Made by a program: the position numbers and the translations under genes. From contig JAKOON010000004.1 in NCBI GenBank assembly GCA_022577435.1, positions 1,025,501 through 1,089,500 on the forward strand: a DNA stretch of 64,000 nucleotides. The letters are read 5' to 3'. The stretch is from Embiotoca jacksoni. Its lineage: Eukaryota > Chordata > Actinopteri > Embiotocidae. The notes under the pieces were generated by a model. It saw only the letters and a program-made list of their open reading frames with translations. It was not told the DNA's origin and did no database searches. Shown piece after piece: positions 37,501 to 52,500 of the stretch. The stretch's first letter is position 1. Each line of letters begins with the position of its first letter.

Positions 37501-40500
37501 AGAAACAGCTGAGTTCTTGTCACCCATAAATGCTATAAAAATAAACTTTACTTTACTTTACTTACTCCCAGATCTCCCTTCTTTCATAGGCCAACACTGT
37601 TAAAACTTCTTAGCTTTACTCACATAAAATGAAACTCTTGGTTGCCTTAGAAAGATTTGGTATTTTAGGCAGCAAAAGTAATAGAAGTCATTAGAATATA
37701 CTTGATATAAGCACAAAACTGTTAAACAAAAGGAAAGGCTTATACACACAACATTTGCAACACTTCAAGTGAAAAAATAATTTTAATGGCTAAATATAAC
37801 TCATGAATGCTATCGAAGTAATACTGTTTCTGCTGGTGAAGCTGGAATACAATATATTATATGCTATAACATAAGGGTAAGATGCCCTTCACTGCAAAGA
37901 ACATAATCAGTTAAAAGCCAACAACTCTGTAAATAGTGTCATCTTTTTCTAATGTTAGAAGTTGTAGAATTAGAGATGCAACAAGTGAGGTATTGAATCT
38001 TTAAACATCCTAAAATGGAAATTGAGTTAGCTGTAGACGACCACATTACTTTCGTGGTAGACAAAACATGTACCGAAATGAACACAACAGCATACCTGCA
38101 GCCCAGTCAATAGCAATGCCTCGTATCCCGTTGCGTCCTATTCCAGATGTTACTACGCTACGTAATCCGGAGCCATCTGGCTTGATCCGTCTGACCCCGT
38201 TCTGAGTCGCCACAGTGCTGCTGAAGTCACACCAGTAGATGAAACCAGAAGCCATGTGCACATCGATGTGTAAAGCATTACGGCCTGTAAGAGGATAATC
38301 CAGTCATCAGAAGCCATTGTTGTTACTTCAAACACAAAGATCATATCATCAGTTGATATCTTAATACTCTGCCAGTCATTCAGTTCACTACCGCACATAA
38401 ATTCTGTTCTTTTTTTGACAAGAATTAACACACATTTTGGAAACTTTATTACCTAAAATTATTACATGCTGCATCGTAAACAATACGTAAGAATCACTGA
38501 CCTCTCCCAGCCACGGGCACCATGGCCTCAGAGTGGTCTGACCCCTCCAGAGTGAAGCCTTTGATAGCAGACAGAGTGGAGATGACAGCAAAGGACTGGT
38601 AGGGAGCGCACGTCCTGTTGTCGGCGTTAAGTTCAAAGCCTGTGGCACACCCACAGGTAAACAGTCCCTGTGGCCGAGGCAGACAGAGCTGCTCACACAC
38701 TCCCATATTGTTGGTGCAGCCATTAGATGTACCTGCAGATGCTGAGTTTGCAGAGAAAATACAGTGTGACACATGCAAGGAACAGCAACAAGCCTAAACA
38801 GTTTGCTTTTCATTGACGACGTGTGCTTGTGCCACTTACTGTCTCGAAAATGAACTTTGAGAACTCTGAGTCCAGACACGTTGTCTCGCAACACAACCTT
38901 GTTGGCACCCGTAGACTTGTCCACACGCTCGATGACCTCGAAGTCGCGGTCAGTGAAGTAGAGGTAGTTGTTATGGACAGCCACACCCCAGGGGTGAGAC
39001 AGGCCGGTCACTATGGTGATGCGGTTACTTCCATCTGGATCACCACGCTCAATCTGTTGCAATTCAGCACCAGACGGGAAATCAAATGGAATATTCGATA
39101 ATCAACATTAAAGTGCAGAACACTTACACAAGAGAGTAAAGACCCACCGAGCCAGTGCTTGTAACAGCCCAGTACAGCTTGTTCTCCTGGAGGTCCACAG
39201 TGAGGAACTCGATGTGATCGAGGTTGTTGGTGAACAGAGTGACAGGGTTTAAGCCATCCATGTCTGCAGATGCCACCTTGGCAGGGATGCCACTCTCTGT
39301 TCCCTGGTCTGTCCAGTATAGTTTTCTTAAGAATGTGAAAGATTTCAGGTCAGTGTGTTTCAGACTGTAGCAATTTAGTTTTAGATATACTGTATATACA
39401 GTATATTACTATTTGATAGTCCTACATGTTATAATTAAGAGATACAAATTGTCACTGCTAAATAAGCAGCAAAGACAATCGCCTACATTTGCAGTGATAA
39501 CAAAACACTTTCTGGGATTCATGCGGTGTCTTCGGTTTTCAGTAAGTCAGATCATTTTCACAGTTCATAGATGAGCAGCTCGGAGACCGGCGGTTGGATT
39601 ATCATAGAGTGTAAGTACCCACATCGGCATCATAATGTATTAAGAGTGAGAAGAGATATCATAGAAATGTCTTTCTTGTTTCCTGACTGTACATTGCTCG
39701 GGTTTTAGAGTGCAGTGGAGTATTCAGTAACAGCAGTTGAGATCTCTCTCGAGGCAGAGCAGATGGCAGTGAGGAGGCTGTCAGAGCTCAGTAGCTGTGG
39801 GGTTGAGTGTCAGTGCCAGGACTGTGCTAAATGGGGCTTACCCACGTGCTGGGTCCACTGCAATGCCAACAGGACTGCCAGCGCCAGTTGGAGAGCCGTT
39901 ATTTGTGATTAGAGTTTTCCGGTACTGTACCTCCCCTTTCAACTTTAAAACCTGGCCGTACACAAACACAAACAGGTGCAATTATTGTACTGCATAATTG
40001 TGTTGTGGCTTTATTTGCTCTAATTTTCAATTTACAGGCAAAATAATTATTTGTCTCACCTCAATAGATTGTGTAGCTGGATTGGTGTAGTACAGGTTCT
40101 CTGTTATCCAGTCCAAAGCCAGGCCAACAGGGGAGCCAAGAATGGCTGCAGGGGCAAACTCTGTCCTGTTAGTACCATCTGACTTCACCCTGTGGATCTC
40201 ACCCTGGTGGACAAAGGAAAACATATTAACCTCAAACCCTGCTGAATGTGCGTGTGTGGAGTGAAACTTGTGTTGCGTTTTCCTGGCACGTTTTAACTGA
40301 ATTTGTATTGTTAACATGATCAAAAATATCCTTGGAGGACAAGTCAAGTTCTGAACTGAACTGTGACAGCCCAGTGATGTGACCAGAACAGGGGAAGTCT
40401 TTCCTTTTGTAAGTATTTAAGTTACGTCACTTGATCAACATCAGCACACTTTACACCTGTTTTTGTGGCCAGTGGAATTCACTGTGGACGTGAGCAGAGA

Positions 40501-43500
40501 ACACAAATCATTTTGTGTCACTCTGGAAAACACAGGAAATCAGGTCAGAAGCACAACCCAGTGGATTTTCTTTGACATTTGTGGGGTTTTGCACCATGAA
40601 TTCATCGCCCCGGGTCAGACTGTCAGCACCCAGTTCTCCTGTGAGGTTCTGAAAGGTCTGAGAGACCCGATGGCGCTTTGGTTCTCCAACGTGACAACGT
40701 GGCTGCTTAGTGTGTTCAAAACACGTTTGTCACCCACATCAACACAATCGTTGCTCCCCACTCCACCTTCTCACTGGATTTGGCTCCCTGAGTTTTTTTT
40801 TGTTCTCCAAAAAAAAAATCGTAAATGCTCAGAAATCAGTGGTCACAAAAACGCATGTAACAAAGATGCTGATGTTGATCAAATGATGCAACTTGGAATA
40901 CTTAATCGAGGTTATCTCTTGGCGCTGCTCTGTGCACATCATTGTGCAGCACTTTGTTCGTGTACAACAGGAACAGTCTTTGGAACATTTTCATTGCCGC
41001 TTGTACAGTACATGCAGAGTATGTCTTATGTGCACATTGATTCTGTACAGTGACTTACTGGGTGCTCTACCCAGTAGATGGCCTGTTCACTGTCATCAAA
41101 GTCAACATCGTAGCCGTTTTGAAGCCCAGCAACGGGAACCATGGCATCATTACTCTTGTCATCTGGGTTCAAGGAAATGCCGTAGATGATGCTGTCTCTC
41201 ACAACCACCAGGAAAGGATCCTCAACTAAAAAATAAACAGACAATACAAAAGCATTCAGAAAAAAGGAACTAAGAACAGAAATACAACCAGTTCTTCTTA
41301 CAGTGCAACAACAAACCAAAAACAAAAAGGATGTATGCTGCCAGGATGTGGATTGAGCCCACGGTAATCAAAAAATAAAAGTTGCTTTAGGTGTATTATA
41401 TCTGGTGCAACTTAAGGATCCCAAGCTAAAAGGCCTTTATCTATAAAAGAGGATTGACTGGTGAAAGCTGGTTCCACAATCTGATTTGCTTTGTCATCAG
41501 AGATTATAATCAATGAATGGTTGTAGGGCATTTTCATTCTTGGATAATCATTAGCCTCAGGGGGAGTCAGTGTTCTGCTCGGTTTGAATGGGCTGAAACC
41601 TGAGATGAGTTAAGCTGTTGACCTAACGCGGACTCCCTGGACTTTGAATTAAAGATCCTTTGTCTTCTTAAGACCTTGAAAGACACGCTTATATGATTCT
41701 TAATATTTATGACTGGAACAGCAGTTTACAAGAAAATCTAAATGGGAGACTGTTGACAAGTACCTGGATCGATCTATAATACGAGGTAGTGTTTTCAGAG
41801 GTTTCTTCTCTTACCAACACTGAGATAGTTCTACATAGAGCATGCAAGAATCATCAATTCTGCAATAAGAGTTTTGCTCTGTTACAACATTAACCACACC
41901 TGAGATTAATACCTTATGACTATATCAACTTATCAACTGAATCTGACCCGACTTCCTTTTTCATCAAACTGAGTGATGAGAGTTTTTCTCCATTTGGCAG
42001 GATGCATACCTCTGGTGCAGGTGATCTGGTCTGCTGCCAGTGTCCAGCCTGAGGGGCAGGCACATGAGTAGTACCTTGGTCCAACAGCAGACAGGAGGCA
42101 GATATGAGTACAGGAGCTCCTCAGGCAGAGAGTTTCCCCTAGAAATTGTCAAACATGTACACACAAACACACCAGCAAAGAGTCAACAGATCATCCTTAA
42201 ATGCACTTGCAAACAAACAATGGACCTTCTGCATACAGGCATTAATATATATAAGAACTACCAATCCAATGCATGTGGTCAACATTATTGTCAACATCAG
42301 CAAATACTGATGCCACAGAGACTGTTATGTTCAGTATATTTGTCATACCTGCCGGCTGCCTGGCTGGATGTACTGCTACCAGACCCATGGGCTGAGGGAG
42401 GTTGAACAGCATCACTGTCTGGTTCTCCCCATGCCACTTATGAGCTCGCATCACACGGTTGATGTATCTGTCGGTCCAATAGACAAAATCCTCAAAAATG
42501 GTAATTGCGTGGGGATGTTGCAGTACCTTTTCATAGAGAGTAGCAAAAGAAAAAAAGTGTGTCTTACACATGCTATTCAAAAGGAAAATTGAATGTGCTC
42601 TGTTCATCTTTAGATTATTACCATAATTATTATCTCTACAGATAATTTAGAAAATATATCATAAGCATAAAGTCTGCCATCTCATACACTCACCAGGTCG
42701 CTGGCTAAAACTTGTTTCCTGTTGTTGCCATTATAATCGCAATAGTCAATGAAATCCAAGTAGGCATCAGCAAAGTACAACAAGTTGTTGGGATAGTCTA
42801 TGGTTAGACCATTGGGCCAATACAGTTTGTTGTTTATGATAATAGTCCTCAGTTTTCCATCCATGCTGGCCCTCTCGATGCGCGGGTTCCTCCCCCAGTC
42901 GGTCCAGAACATCAGGTGAGCACTACAACAACGAAAAAACATCTTAAAACACCAGCTATTTTCCTGATTAAATGCAGTACCCTTGAAATACATGACATTA
43001 AATAGCACATAGGACCAAAACAAAACTTTTTTCTGACCTGTCTCTTGGGTCCAGCACAAGGCCTCGAGGGTTCGTGACATTTTCACTAACTAATACTGTT
43101 CGGTGGGTGCCGTCCAGTTTAGACACTTCAATGGTCTCCAGGACGTAGTCAGTCCAGTACAAGTTCCTTCCCACCCAGTCCACAGCAAGGCTCTCTGTCA
43201 CAGTCACTCCACTGTCAAATATCTGTCCACAAGAGATTGTTCTTATGAGTACAGATGAACATGACAAAATTCAGTCAGCACAGAAAGTTTTTGTGAAATA
43301 CGTCTGCAGTGAAAAAAAAAGGGAACAAACTGAACTCACCACAGTTCTATCACTGCCGTTCTTATGAGAACTCCAGATTCTGTCCTGGCTTGTATCGGAC
43401 CAGAACACCCGGTCCGTGACGGAGTCAAAATCCAAGGCCACGATGTTGCGTCCATCTCGAACCAGTGACCGGACAACATTCGGCTGAGTAGTTATGTCAT

Positions 43501-46500
43501 CTTCTACAATCTGATTTCGACTAGCCACCAGCAGGAACGCTTGACGAGAATCTGGAAACAGACAGCAAACCTCTGTTACTTATTTTTCATGTCCATTATT
43601 ATGCTAATAGGAGCTGTTATCGCCTTTTGCATGTTGACAAAAACTATACAACAAGACAGTTAAATAGACTCTACTCAGATGGCAATCCTTTGGGAATGCA
43701 CCGTTGTTCAAATAATGTCCTATTGTATCGCAAAGCCTCTCAGCGGGTTATCTGTGTGGAAGAGGAGCTCATGTCAGGCACGCTCCCCATAAACAGCCCT
43801 TTGTTTGTGATTATGTCCTCATTACACCATTGATGGCCAGTGAGTGACGTATGTTATTTGTCTTATCTCCCGAAATCAGAGCAGCAAAGAAAGACAAGGG
43901 AGAAGAAAGACAGTCTTGCAATCTGGCGGCCGAGCTCCCCCTTCATGGTTGCCGCTTCCCAGCATATTGGGGAAAACTGAGCTGTATCGGTAAATCATGT
44001 TAAAACAAAGATCACTGTCGGACCGATAATATGCCAACTTCCTAGTTTAGCGCATTATAAAATGACAAGTTGTTATTTAAAACTACCGTGGGAACAATGT
44101 GTTTAAGTCATATCCCTGCTCACCTGATGCCTTGCAGGTACGCTGGTCTGCTTCAAGAGTGTAACCATCCTGGCAGTGGCAGCGGAAAGTGCCTCTCTCA
44201 TTAAAGCAGTGCTGGCTACACAGGCCAGGGGGATTACACTCATCCATATCCTCACAGGTTTTGGAGTCATTGCTCAGCTGATAACCCACAGGGCATGTGC
44301 ACTGGGCCCCAAACGGGCCTTGGATACATCCATGGGTGCAGCCAGCATTGTTGTCAGAGCAGCTCTCCTGGTCTGAGTAGAAAGCAGGGAAAGCACAATT
44401 TTAGTACTGAAAGAATTTAAATTTCCCATTAATATACATGCTGCACTTTAATGATAACGAACAAAGCACTCACTACTTTAATTAGGTGTCCTCAGAATTG
44501 CTTTTCTGAGCCCAAACTATTTTTGATACTTTTTTGTGGTACGTGATTGATTGATTTAAGACTATTAAAATAATTAACTGAGATGTTGCATCTGTTGAAA
44601 CACAAATCAAAACTACGTTCAGCATTTCTACCAATGATTGAAAGTTTTTTCCTACCTGGCAAAGGCTCATCTGAAAGTTGTGAAAAAGGCAAGAAAGGAA
44701 AATCACAGATCATTTTCAGGTTAATACAGGACAAATCACACACATGCTTGATTTCAACACAAGAATCCAAAGACAAACAGATGACATCCAACACAAAATT
44801 TCAGTGAAATTAAGCCTCTTGTGTTTATAGAATACAAAAACAAGGACAATTAAACAAACATTAAACAAAATCAGATGAGAGATTGATCCCGTGTGTCTTG
44901 TGATGTGAAAATGTAATTGGATTCGAGGTAGCCAGACTTGGAAATAAAACAACCCTAAAAGACAAAGGAGATGTTCCAGACTGAAGACAACGGAGAAGAG
45001 ACTTACTGCAGAGCGGAGACTCGTCAGCACTGTTAGGGCAGTCAGGAGTGTTGTCACACACTGTGGTGAGGTTGATGCAAACACTGTGGCCAGGACACTG
45101 CCATTGCCAACTTGGACATCGGAAAGGTGGCGTGGGACAGTCTCTTTCATCGCTCATGTCCCTGCAGTCGTTGTCGCCATCGCAAATCCAGCTGCGTAAC
45201 ACACAGTTTCCGTTATCACAGCGGTAGAGCGAGGAGGGGCAGGTGCGAGGTGGGCAGGCGTGGTGCTCGTCGCTGCCGTCCTCGCAGTCTGGATGCCCAT
45301 CACACTCCCACGTGGAGGGGACACAGCTCCCATCTGACTGGCACTGAAACTCGCTCTCGTGGTGGCACATCCCCGAGGGCCTGGTCGCTGAGATATAGTC
45401 AGAAACACCCAAACAGAGCATTAGCACAGTCCCAGATTATTGACATTTAACATATATTACAACCTTGTACATAATTATGTAAGACTAAGTAATGCTTCAG
45501 TAGTATAAGGTCTGACCACAGAAGTATTTGAATACTTACGACAGTTTTGTTCATCTGAGCGATCAGTGCAGTCAAAGACTCCATCACATCGGTAGTAGGA
45601 GTTGATACACTGGTGACCACCGGAGCACTTGAACTCACTCACAGTGCAGTTAAAGACTGAAAAGTCAAGTTGGGTATGTTAATGAAATATATCTGCAGTT
45701 GTGTGTGTTTGCTGAGCTCAGTTTCTGTACAATACAGGTAACGAGATCAATAAATTAAGAAGTTCAGTAAATGCTTGTTGAATTCTACAGAGCATTTAAT
45801 TGACCTCTACACCTTTTGCAGGATGTGTAGCTGGTAAAAACAGAACATTGCTGAACACATGAATGAGTGAAACAATGAATGAATTTTCTTATTGGGAATA
45901 TTGGCAAATAAAGCACCAGTTCACAATATCTGAGTTTACAAGATCTTAGGGAAGTCAGGTACATAACACCTGATACGCAGTGATCTGCTGAACAAGTAAC
46001 TTTATTCATTTTATAAAAATAAGTAAAAGGGAAATACACTGATTCTATGAAATACGCACTTGTGCTGCAAATGAAAAACTTCATGTGTTGTAAGTAAGAA
46101 ACAAATGAGATCAGCAATGGTATTTAAGTCCATGGAAACTGAAATGGAAAAAGCTACTCACTGCATCCCCGCTCGTCCGCTCCATCCACACAGTCCCTAT
46201 CCCCATCACACACATAGGTGGGGTCGATACAGCGGTGGTCTGGACACGGAAACTGTTCTGGATGGCAGGTACTTCCCAGATCTGTCAACACAAATTGTTA
46301 AACAAGAGTATGAGCCTGTGGACTAACGTACTACCCTTTCTTGGCTGATGCATAGAATCCTGTGCAAGTCTTAGTTTAAAACCATTTAAATTTTTGTCGA
46401 TGAACAACAACCATGCGATAATAGTTTCATCATGGCAACTGTGTATAATTCAGTGTTGTCTGAGTGCATAAATAGCTAAGTAACTCTTTTCCTATTAGGG

Positions 46501-49500
46501 AACCTGACATTGGTGGTAAATTTAACATCCTAACTGTCTGATCCTCGACACACTTACAAGCATGTACAGAATAATGCTTTTATTGAAATCTCCAGTTATC
46601 TCCAGTGGCCTATATAGGTGAATCTATCATTTTTGTAAAAACTGTGCATTAAATTTGACTTCAACTCACTAGACACGAAATGTTTTTTTTGCCAACCTTT
46701 TTCAGTATTTTCTGAATTAAATTCACTCTTTCTCCACCATATTTGCTTTCTGAAATACATTTCTGGCATTTACAAAAAAACAACAACAACCTCAAAGCAA
46801 ATCCTACTAAATTTATAATTCCTATATACTATACAATTTTAAATTGTTAGCCTAAAGAGACTTACGGCAGTCAGCTTCATCTGAACTGTCCCCACAATCG
46901 TTATCAGTATCGCAACGCCAGGTATGAGGGATGCAGCGGTGGTTGGCACAGGTAAACTGATTGGCAGGACATGTTCCTGGCACCTGAGTGGGGCAGTTGT
47001 TCTCATCACTGTTATCAAAACAGTCATTGTGGCCATCACAGCGCCATCCAGTAGGCACACAGTGCTGATTGGCACAGGTGAATGCAGAGGGGGAACAAGT
47101 GGTGTCTGAAAAAAAGAAAGCTGTTATCTTCATTTTAGTCCAAATTAACATGAACTAAATAAAAAAACAAAAAACAAAGGTGAGAAACAGTTTTGCTCTG
47201 GTCAGGTGGTGTCAGTATAATAAACTGGATTTAAGAAAAAAAATTACTGTTAATTCCACAGTTGACTTCGTCACTGTTGTCATGGCAGTCGTCAACACCG
47301 TCGCATCTGTAGCTGTTTGGGACACATTTGCCGTTGCCACAGGAGAAGGAGTTGGCTCCACACTGCAGTGTGGGGGGCTCGTTGGAAGAGTCCTCCACAC
47401 ATGTCTGCTGGTTGGGCGACAGCTTCATGCCATACGGGCAGCCACACACCCTCTGTGAGTCCGGCGCTGGGAAGCAGAAATGGCTGCAGTCTCCGTTAGG
47501 ATTTGTCTGTCTGTTGCAGAAGTTGGAACCTGAGAAGAGCAAAGGAGGGTAATTGCCAGGAATATGACTGACAAGTGTGAGCTGCAGCTACGCATGAATA
47601 GTGAAAGGAACAGAGAATGAGGCTACCGACCAGTCTGAGAGTTGGAGTTGAAAGACTTGACGTGCATGATGTGGCTGATTCCTCTTCTGATAATGACCAT
47701 CTCCCCACCATCAGTCTTGCGCACACGTACGATGCCACCCAGGCGCCAGTCAGTGAAATATGCATAGCCTTAATGGAACAGGAGCAACAGAGCACAGCCT
47801 CAGTTACTTCATCTTTCATCGCCTCCTGCTAACAGTAATTGCTCTTTTGACATGCTCACCGTTAAAGAAAGACCTACAAACCACAGTCAACTCCCGTGAA
47901 ATTGACTCCCTCTTTATTTAGATCAAATATGTGCAATGGATATATATGCAGCTTATTGCCAGACCTCACCTTCAAAAATGGTGAGGCCAAATGGATGGGA
48001 GATCTGGGATATGCGATCCAAAGAGAGCCTGTTCTGCCCATTAAAATTGCTGTGCTCAATTTTGTCGAAGAAGGCATCCACCCAATACAGACGCATTGAG
48101 CTGTGTGGGGATCAAAGCAAAGAAACATGAGGAGATTATTGAGTTAAATGCAATCATTTACAGGTTCAAATGTCTTCTTTTTTTTTATCTTTTGCAAAAC
48201 AAAGAATTGCATTGGTATATTTTTTTGATTTATCTGCTGGGCATGTGAATGTATGACATTTAGCTCACCTCCAGTCAATAGCGAGGCCGTTCGGCCAGCC
48301 AAGAGTCGTGTTTACAATAGACAGGGCATGTGACCCGTCACCCCAAGCCCTCATAATCTTCGCTGGCCGGTACCAGTCAGTCCAAAAAATATACCTGATG
48401 GAGCAAAATGAACAAGGCTCAAAGTCATAATTCATTCAACCTGTTCCTACTTGAAAACTTTTAACCATCTACTTGTGTGTTATATTTATTTATATACTAT
48501 TTTGGATACTTCCACAACATGGAGCTTTTCTGTTTAAGCCAACTTCTTAGTGTTAACTACAATACTGCCCTTCACACTCAGCTAATCTCAGCTGTTGGAC
48601 ACAGAGGCCTTATGACTTTGACGCTATTGGAAACAACAGCTTGTTCTAAATAAGAATTCCTTTTATCAGGTGGGGGCTTAAATTGTGGACAGTTTATGAA
48701 TGGGTGACTACCAGACATAAATACTTGGTTTTGTAGACTTCTCTGTTCTTAACAGCACAGAAAGCTACAAATCCCCTAGTTTCGGTTAATATATTTAGTA
48801 ATATGTAAACACATATGATGAATACCCTTATGGTTCCTGTAAAATTGCTGCTTAGACCTCTAACTAAAGTGTATTCAATTACAGTGGGTTTTAAACTATC
48901 TAAAAGCTTTCATGTTCACGTCAGAGTTATCTCATGGTGTTATATGTAAAACATTTTGCCCTCTACAATCCCATAACCAAGGCTTTGCAAGCAAAGTCTG
49001 AATCCCATTGAATCCATACAAACCTAAGGCATTTCTATGTTTTTTAGTTGAGTTTGCATTACCAGTATAAGCTCCTCCCACTGGTGGGTAAGCAAAATAC
49101 CAGTAATTCTTATTTAGAGACCATAGTAACAAAAAAACTAGTAATTCTGCTGTGTCGATTTACCCAATTAAAGGATGCACCACGATAGCCCTCGGGTTGT
49201 TGAGGTTACGTACGATGGCCCTCCTGGACTTATCAGCGAGCTTCATGACAGATATACTCCTGTATCGTGGGTCAGTCCAGTAGAGGTTTTTTGAAATCCA
49301 GTCGTAAGCCAGGTCCTCCACTCCATCCACTCTGTTGGCTGCCAGTACCTCCCTGCCTGTGCAGATCAAAGCAGTCAGAGCACCATTTAACACAGAGATG
49401 AAAGAGGAACATATTTAAATAAATAGGCTGTCAGCTTGCATTTTCCTCTTGTGGACCGGACAGAAAGAACTACAGTAACTCCAAAAACAACATCCCTGAT

Positions 49501-52500
49501 CAGAGCAGCGGCGTTTCTTTTTTTGTGTGGTGTGACTGCTTGTGGACAGTAGTAGCAACTTGCACAGTTTAGGAGGTAGTTAAAAAATGCTTGGTAAGAC
49601 ACTCTTACTCTTATTTCCTTTCAGGTCCTTCATCTGATATGCAAGTTGATTATGTGATCTATTTTGCACAATCCATACTCCTGCCCATAGTACCAACTGG
49701 CCCTATCAGGCACTCCCTTAACACCCTGTATAAGCCTGACCTAATAACAAGGTAGTGCTCTCTGCTAGGAATGAAATTATCCAAGGATGCAAACACAGAA
49801 AAAACACTTGAAACATATTAGCTGATATTGTCATGGTATGAATGAGCACAGTAGTTAGAGATCAAACAGCAACAGACAAGATGCTCACCTGTCCCATCCA
49901 CATTCTGTTTATAGATAATATCTTTGGCCGTGTCTGAGAAGAAGATAGCATCATCCTCAGCACTAAAATCCACTCCAACAAAGTAGGAAGGTGATCCAGT
50001 GACAGGCAGGATGATGTCTTCCTGAGTAGAGAGGTTGAAGGGGATCCCTCTAACGGCCAGCTGGCTGGAGAACAACAGAAACTGCCTCAAAGCTGCAGGT
50101 AAGAAATCAGAAGACCAGATGAAACAAAACATCTATTCACACCAAAAGACATTGAGTCCAGCAAAAACATCATGTCCCAAAGGAAACTAAACAACATGAA
50201 ACCAATGGGGATTTTACGTGCCGGTAATTTCCAGGTGAACCATTACATCTTCAGGGTATTAAGTATGATTTTACACTTTGAACCAGGAAACATACTGAGA
50301 TCTGTAACAGATCAATGCAGTTAAACAGGAACATTTTCTCTTACCAGAACATCGCTTCCCATCAGCATATAAGTCATAGCCCATGCGGCATTTGCAGCGG
50401 TATCCTAATCCTTCATTGTCACTCCTATGACTCAGTACACAGATCTGCTCACATCCACCTCTGTCTACACTGCAGGGGTTTGGCACTGGAGACAAAGGAA
50501 AACTATTTCAGAAACTGAAAAACTTATATGACACAAAAACACCAGCAGTTACATGTCTGCCAATCTGGGTAAATGAACATGATGCTGAAGCAGGAAGTGT
50601 AAGAACTGAGAGCTGCCTCGGGATCACTGAAGAGTGGGTTTACCTTGTGGCTGTTTCAGCTGATGTATCACTGCTACTCCATGTGGAGTCTGAGAGGTGC
50701 TGTAAATGACTTGAGCACTGCTGTCAGTGAACTTGTTGGCTTTCATCACGGCCATCTTGGTCCAGTCCGTGAAGTAGACATTGTGCTCAAACAGACTGAT
50801 GCCGAATGGGTGTGGGATCACAGCACCTCCATGGACCACTGTTTTTCTATTAGAAAAATATTGAGGACATTCATTTATTAAAATGTAAATACACATGTAC
50901 TAATTTTACATCCCACAGTTTTCTTTTCTTTTGCAGGTTTATATTTCTAGCAAATTCATCTAAAAAAAGATGTGCTCTTTTAGAGGAATAAAATAGGAAA
51001 TATTTACCTATGCAAACCATCATATGTTGCAGTTTCAATGTAGTCATAACGACTGTCAACCCAGTAAATGCGCTTTGCCTCTATATCCAGTGTGATACCA
51101 GCTGGCCAGCCGAGTTTACTTCCAATGACCCCATATCGGTTGGTACCATCCATGTAGGCTCGCTCCAGGCCTGGCTGTCCATTCTGCGCCTCCCAATCTG
51201 AGAAGAACATATACCTGTGAAAAGAGGGGAATTTATTAATCTGCCAGTTTTCACTGAAGTGGGATCATTACATGAGAACGGCTCTTCACAGTTGGGGACA
51301 CAGAAATAACCCTAGGTTTTCCCCATTTTAATTAAGTCTGGCATCCACAGCATTAAATTATGTCTCCAAGTGGGTGGCTGTGCATTCCACCAATGAGCTG
51401 TACATTAATTTAAGATAAGCAATTTCTCTGTAGCCACCTGGATCTCCTCCCCCCCTTGAACTATTCTATTGGATTACAATTAGGGTCATCACTTACATTG
51501 CTCCTCACTAATCCACCCAGGGCAATCTCCTAATCTCACACACCCCTCACCATTATTCCATACCAGTGGAGCACGACAGATACTGAATGTGGAGATTGGC
51601 AGTGAGTGGGTAGATGAATGGATGGAAATTGCGAGATGTGCTCACCCGACAGTGGGGTCCACCGCCAGTCCTCTAGGGTTTCCGAGGTTTTCTGTGATGA
51701 GCGTGACCCGGTTACTTCCATCAAAGTCCACCATGTCGATCCTGTTGACGCTGGCCTCCACTACATACAGTTTATTGTTCACCCAATCCACAGCCAGATT
51801 CTCAGGGTGGTCAACTGATACGTTTAAAACCACCTGCACGTTGGAACCGTTCATATGCACAGAAAACACCTGTCCACAAAAGATGCCATTGTTGTTATAA
51901 AATTAGTCCTCAGGTGGTCACTCTTTACAGAGATAACGGGATTATGTTAAAAGTTACATTCACAAATTTTCAAGTGTATCAACATACAGTTCTTACATGT
52001 CTATATGTACATTAAAATAGTTTTTGGCTGCTGATAAGAGAAGAGAATTTTGCACTAATTAGACTGTAACTTTGAAATACAGCCACTGCTGAAGCCTAAT
52101 ATTTGGAATACATTTTTCGACAGGACATGGACTCAGGATCTTGTCCCTAACCACTGAAATTAAAACTTCTTTAAGAGGGAAACTTTTTGTGGCCAATATG
52201 AACAGAAGAACTGTTTTAATGAGCATGTGTGAACGTACGTATTCGTTCAAGATAAATGTAAAAAAAAACAACACGTTTGTTTGTTTTCTTTTTGGTCTTG
52301 TTTAATTTCTGTGAATCTTTAAGGTGGTTTTCTGAACCTGTCACTCGAGCAATACTACCGTATGATAGCACCAGTTTCTCAGACTGGAAGCCTTGGCACT
52401 ATGCAGCTGGTTAGGGGAGCACTGCTCTTAGCAGCGCCGCTTCTTTTGAAACAAGATCTTGACGTCTAAAAAGCAGGATTTTTCAACTGACCTGTTTAAA

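Noticed and set aside
40463..41053. Forward frame of 196 codons as a possible novel gene
   Set aside because: Only a degraded mariner transposase block is recognisable, the catalytic region is missing, and it sits inside an lrp2 intron.
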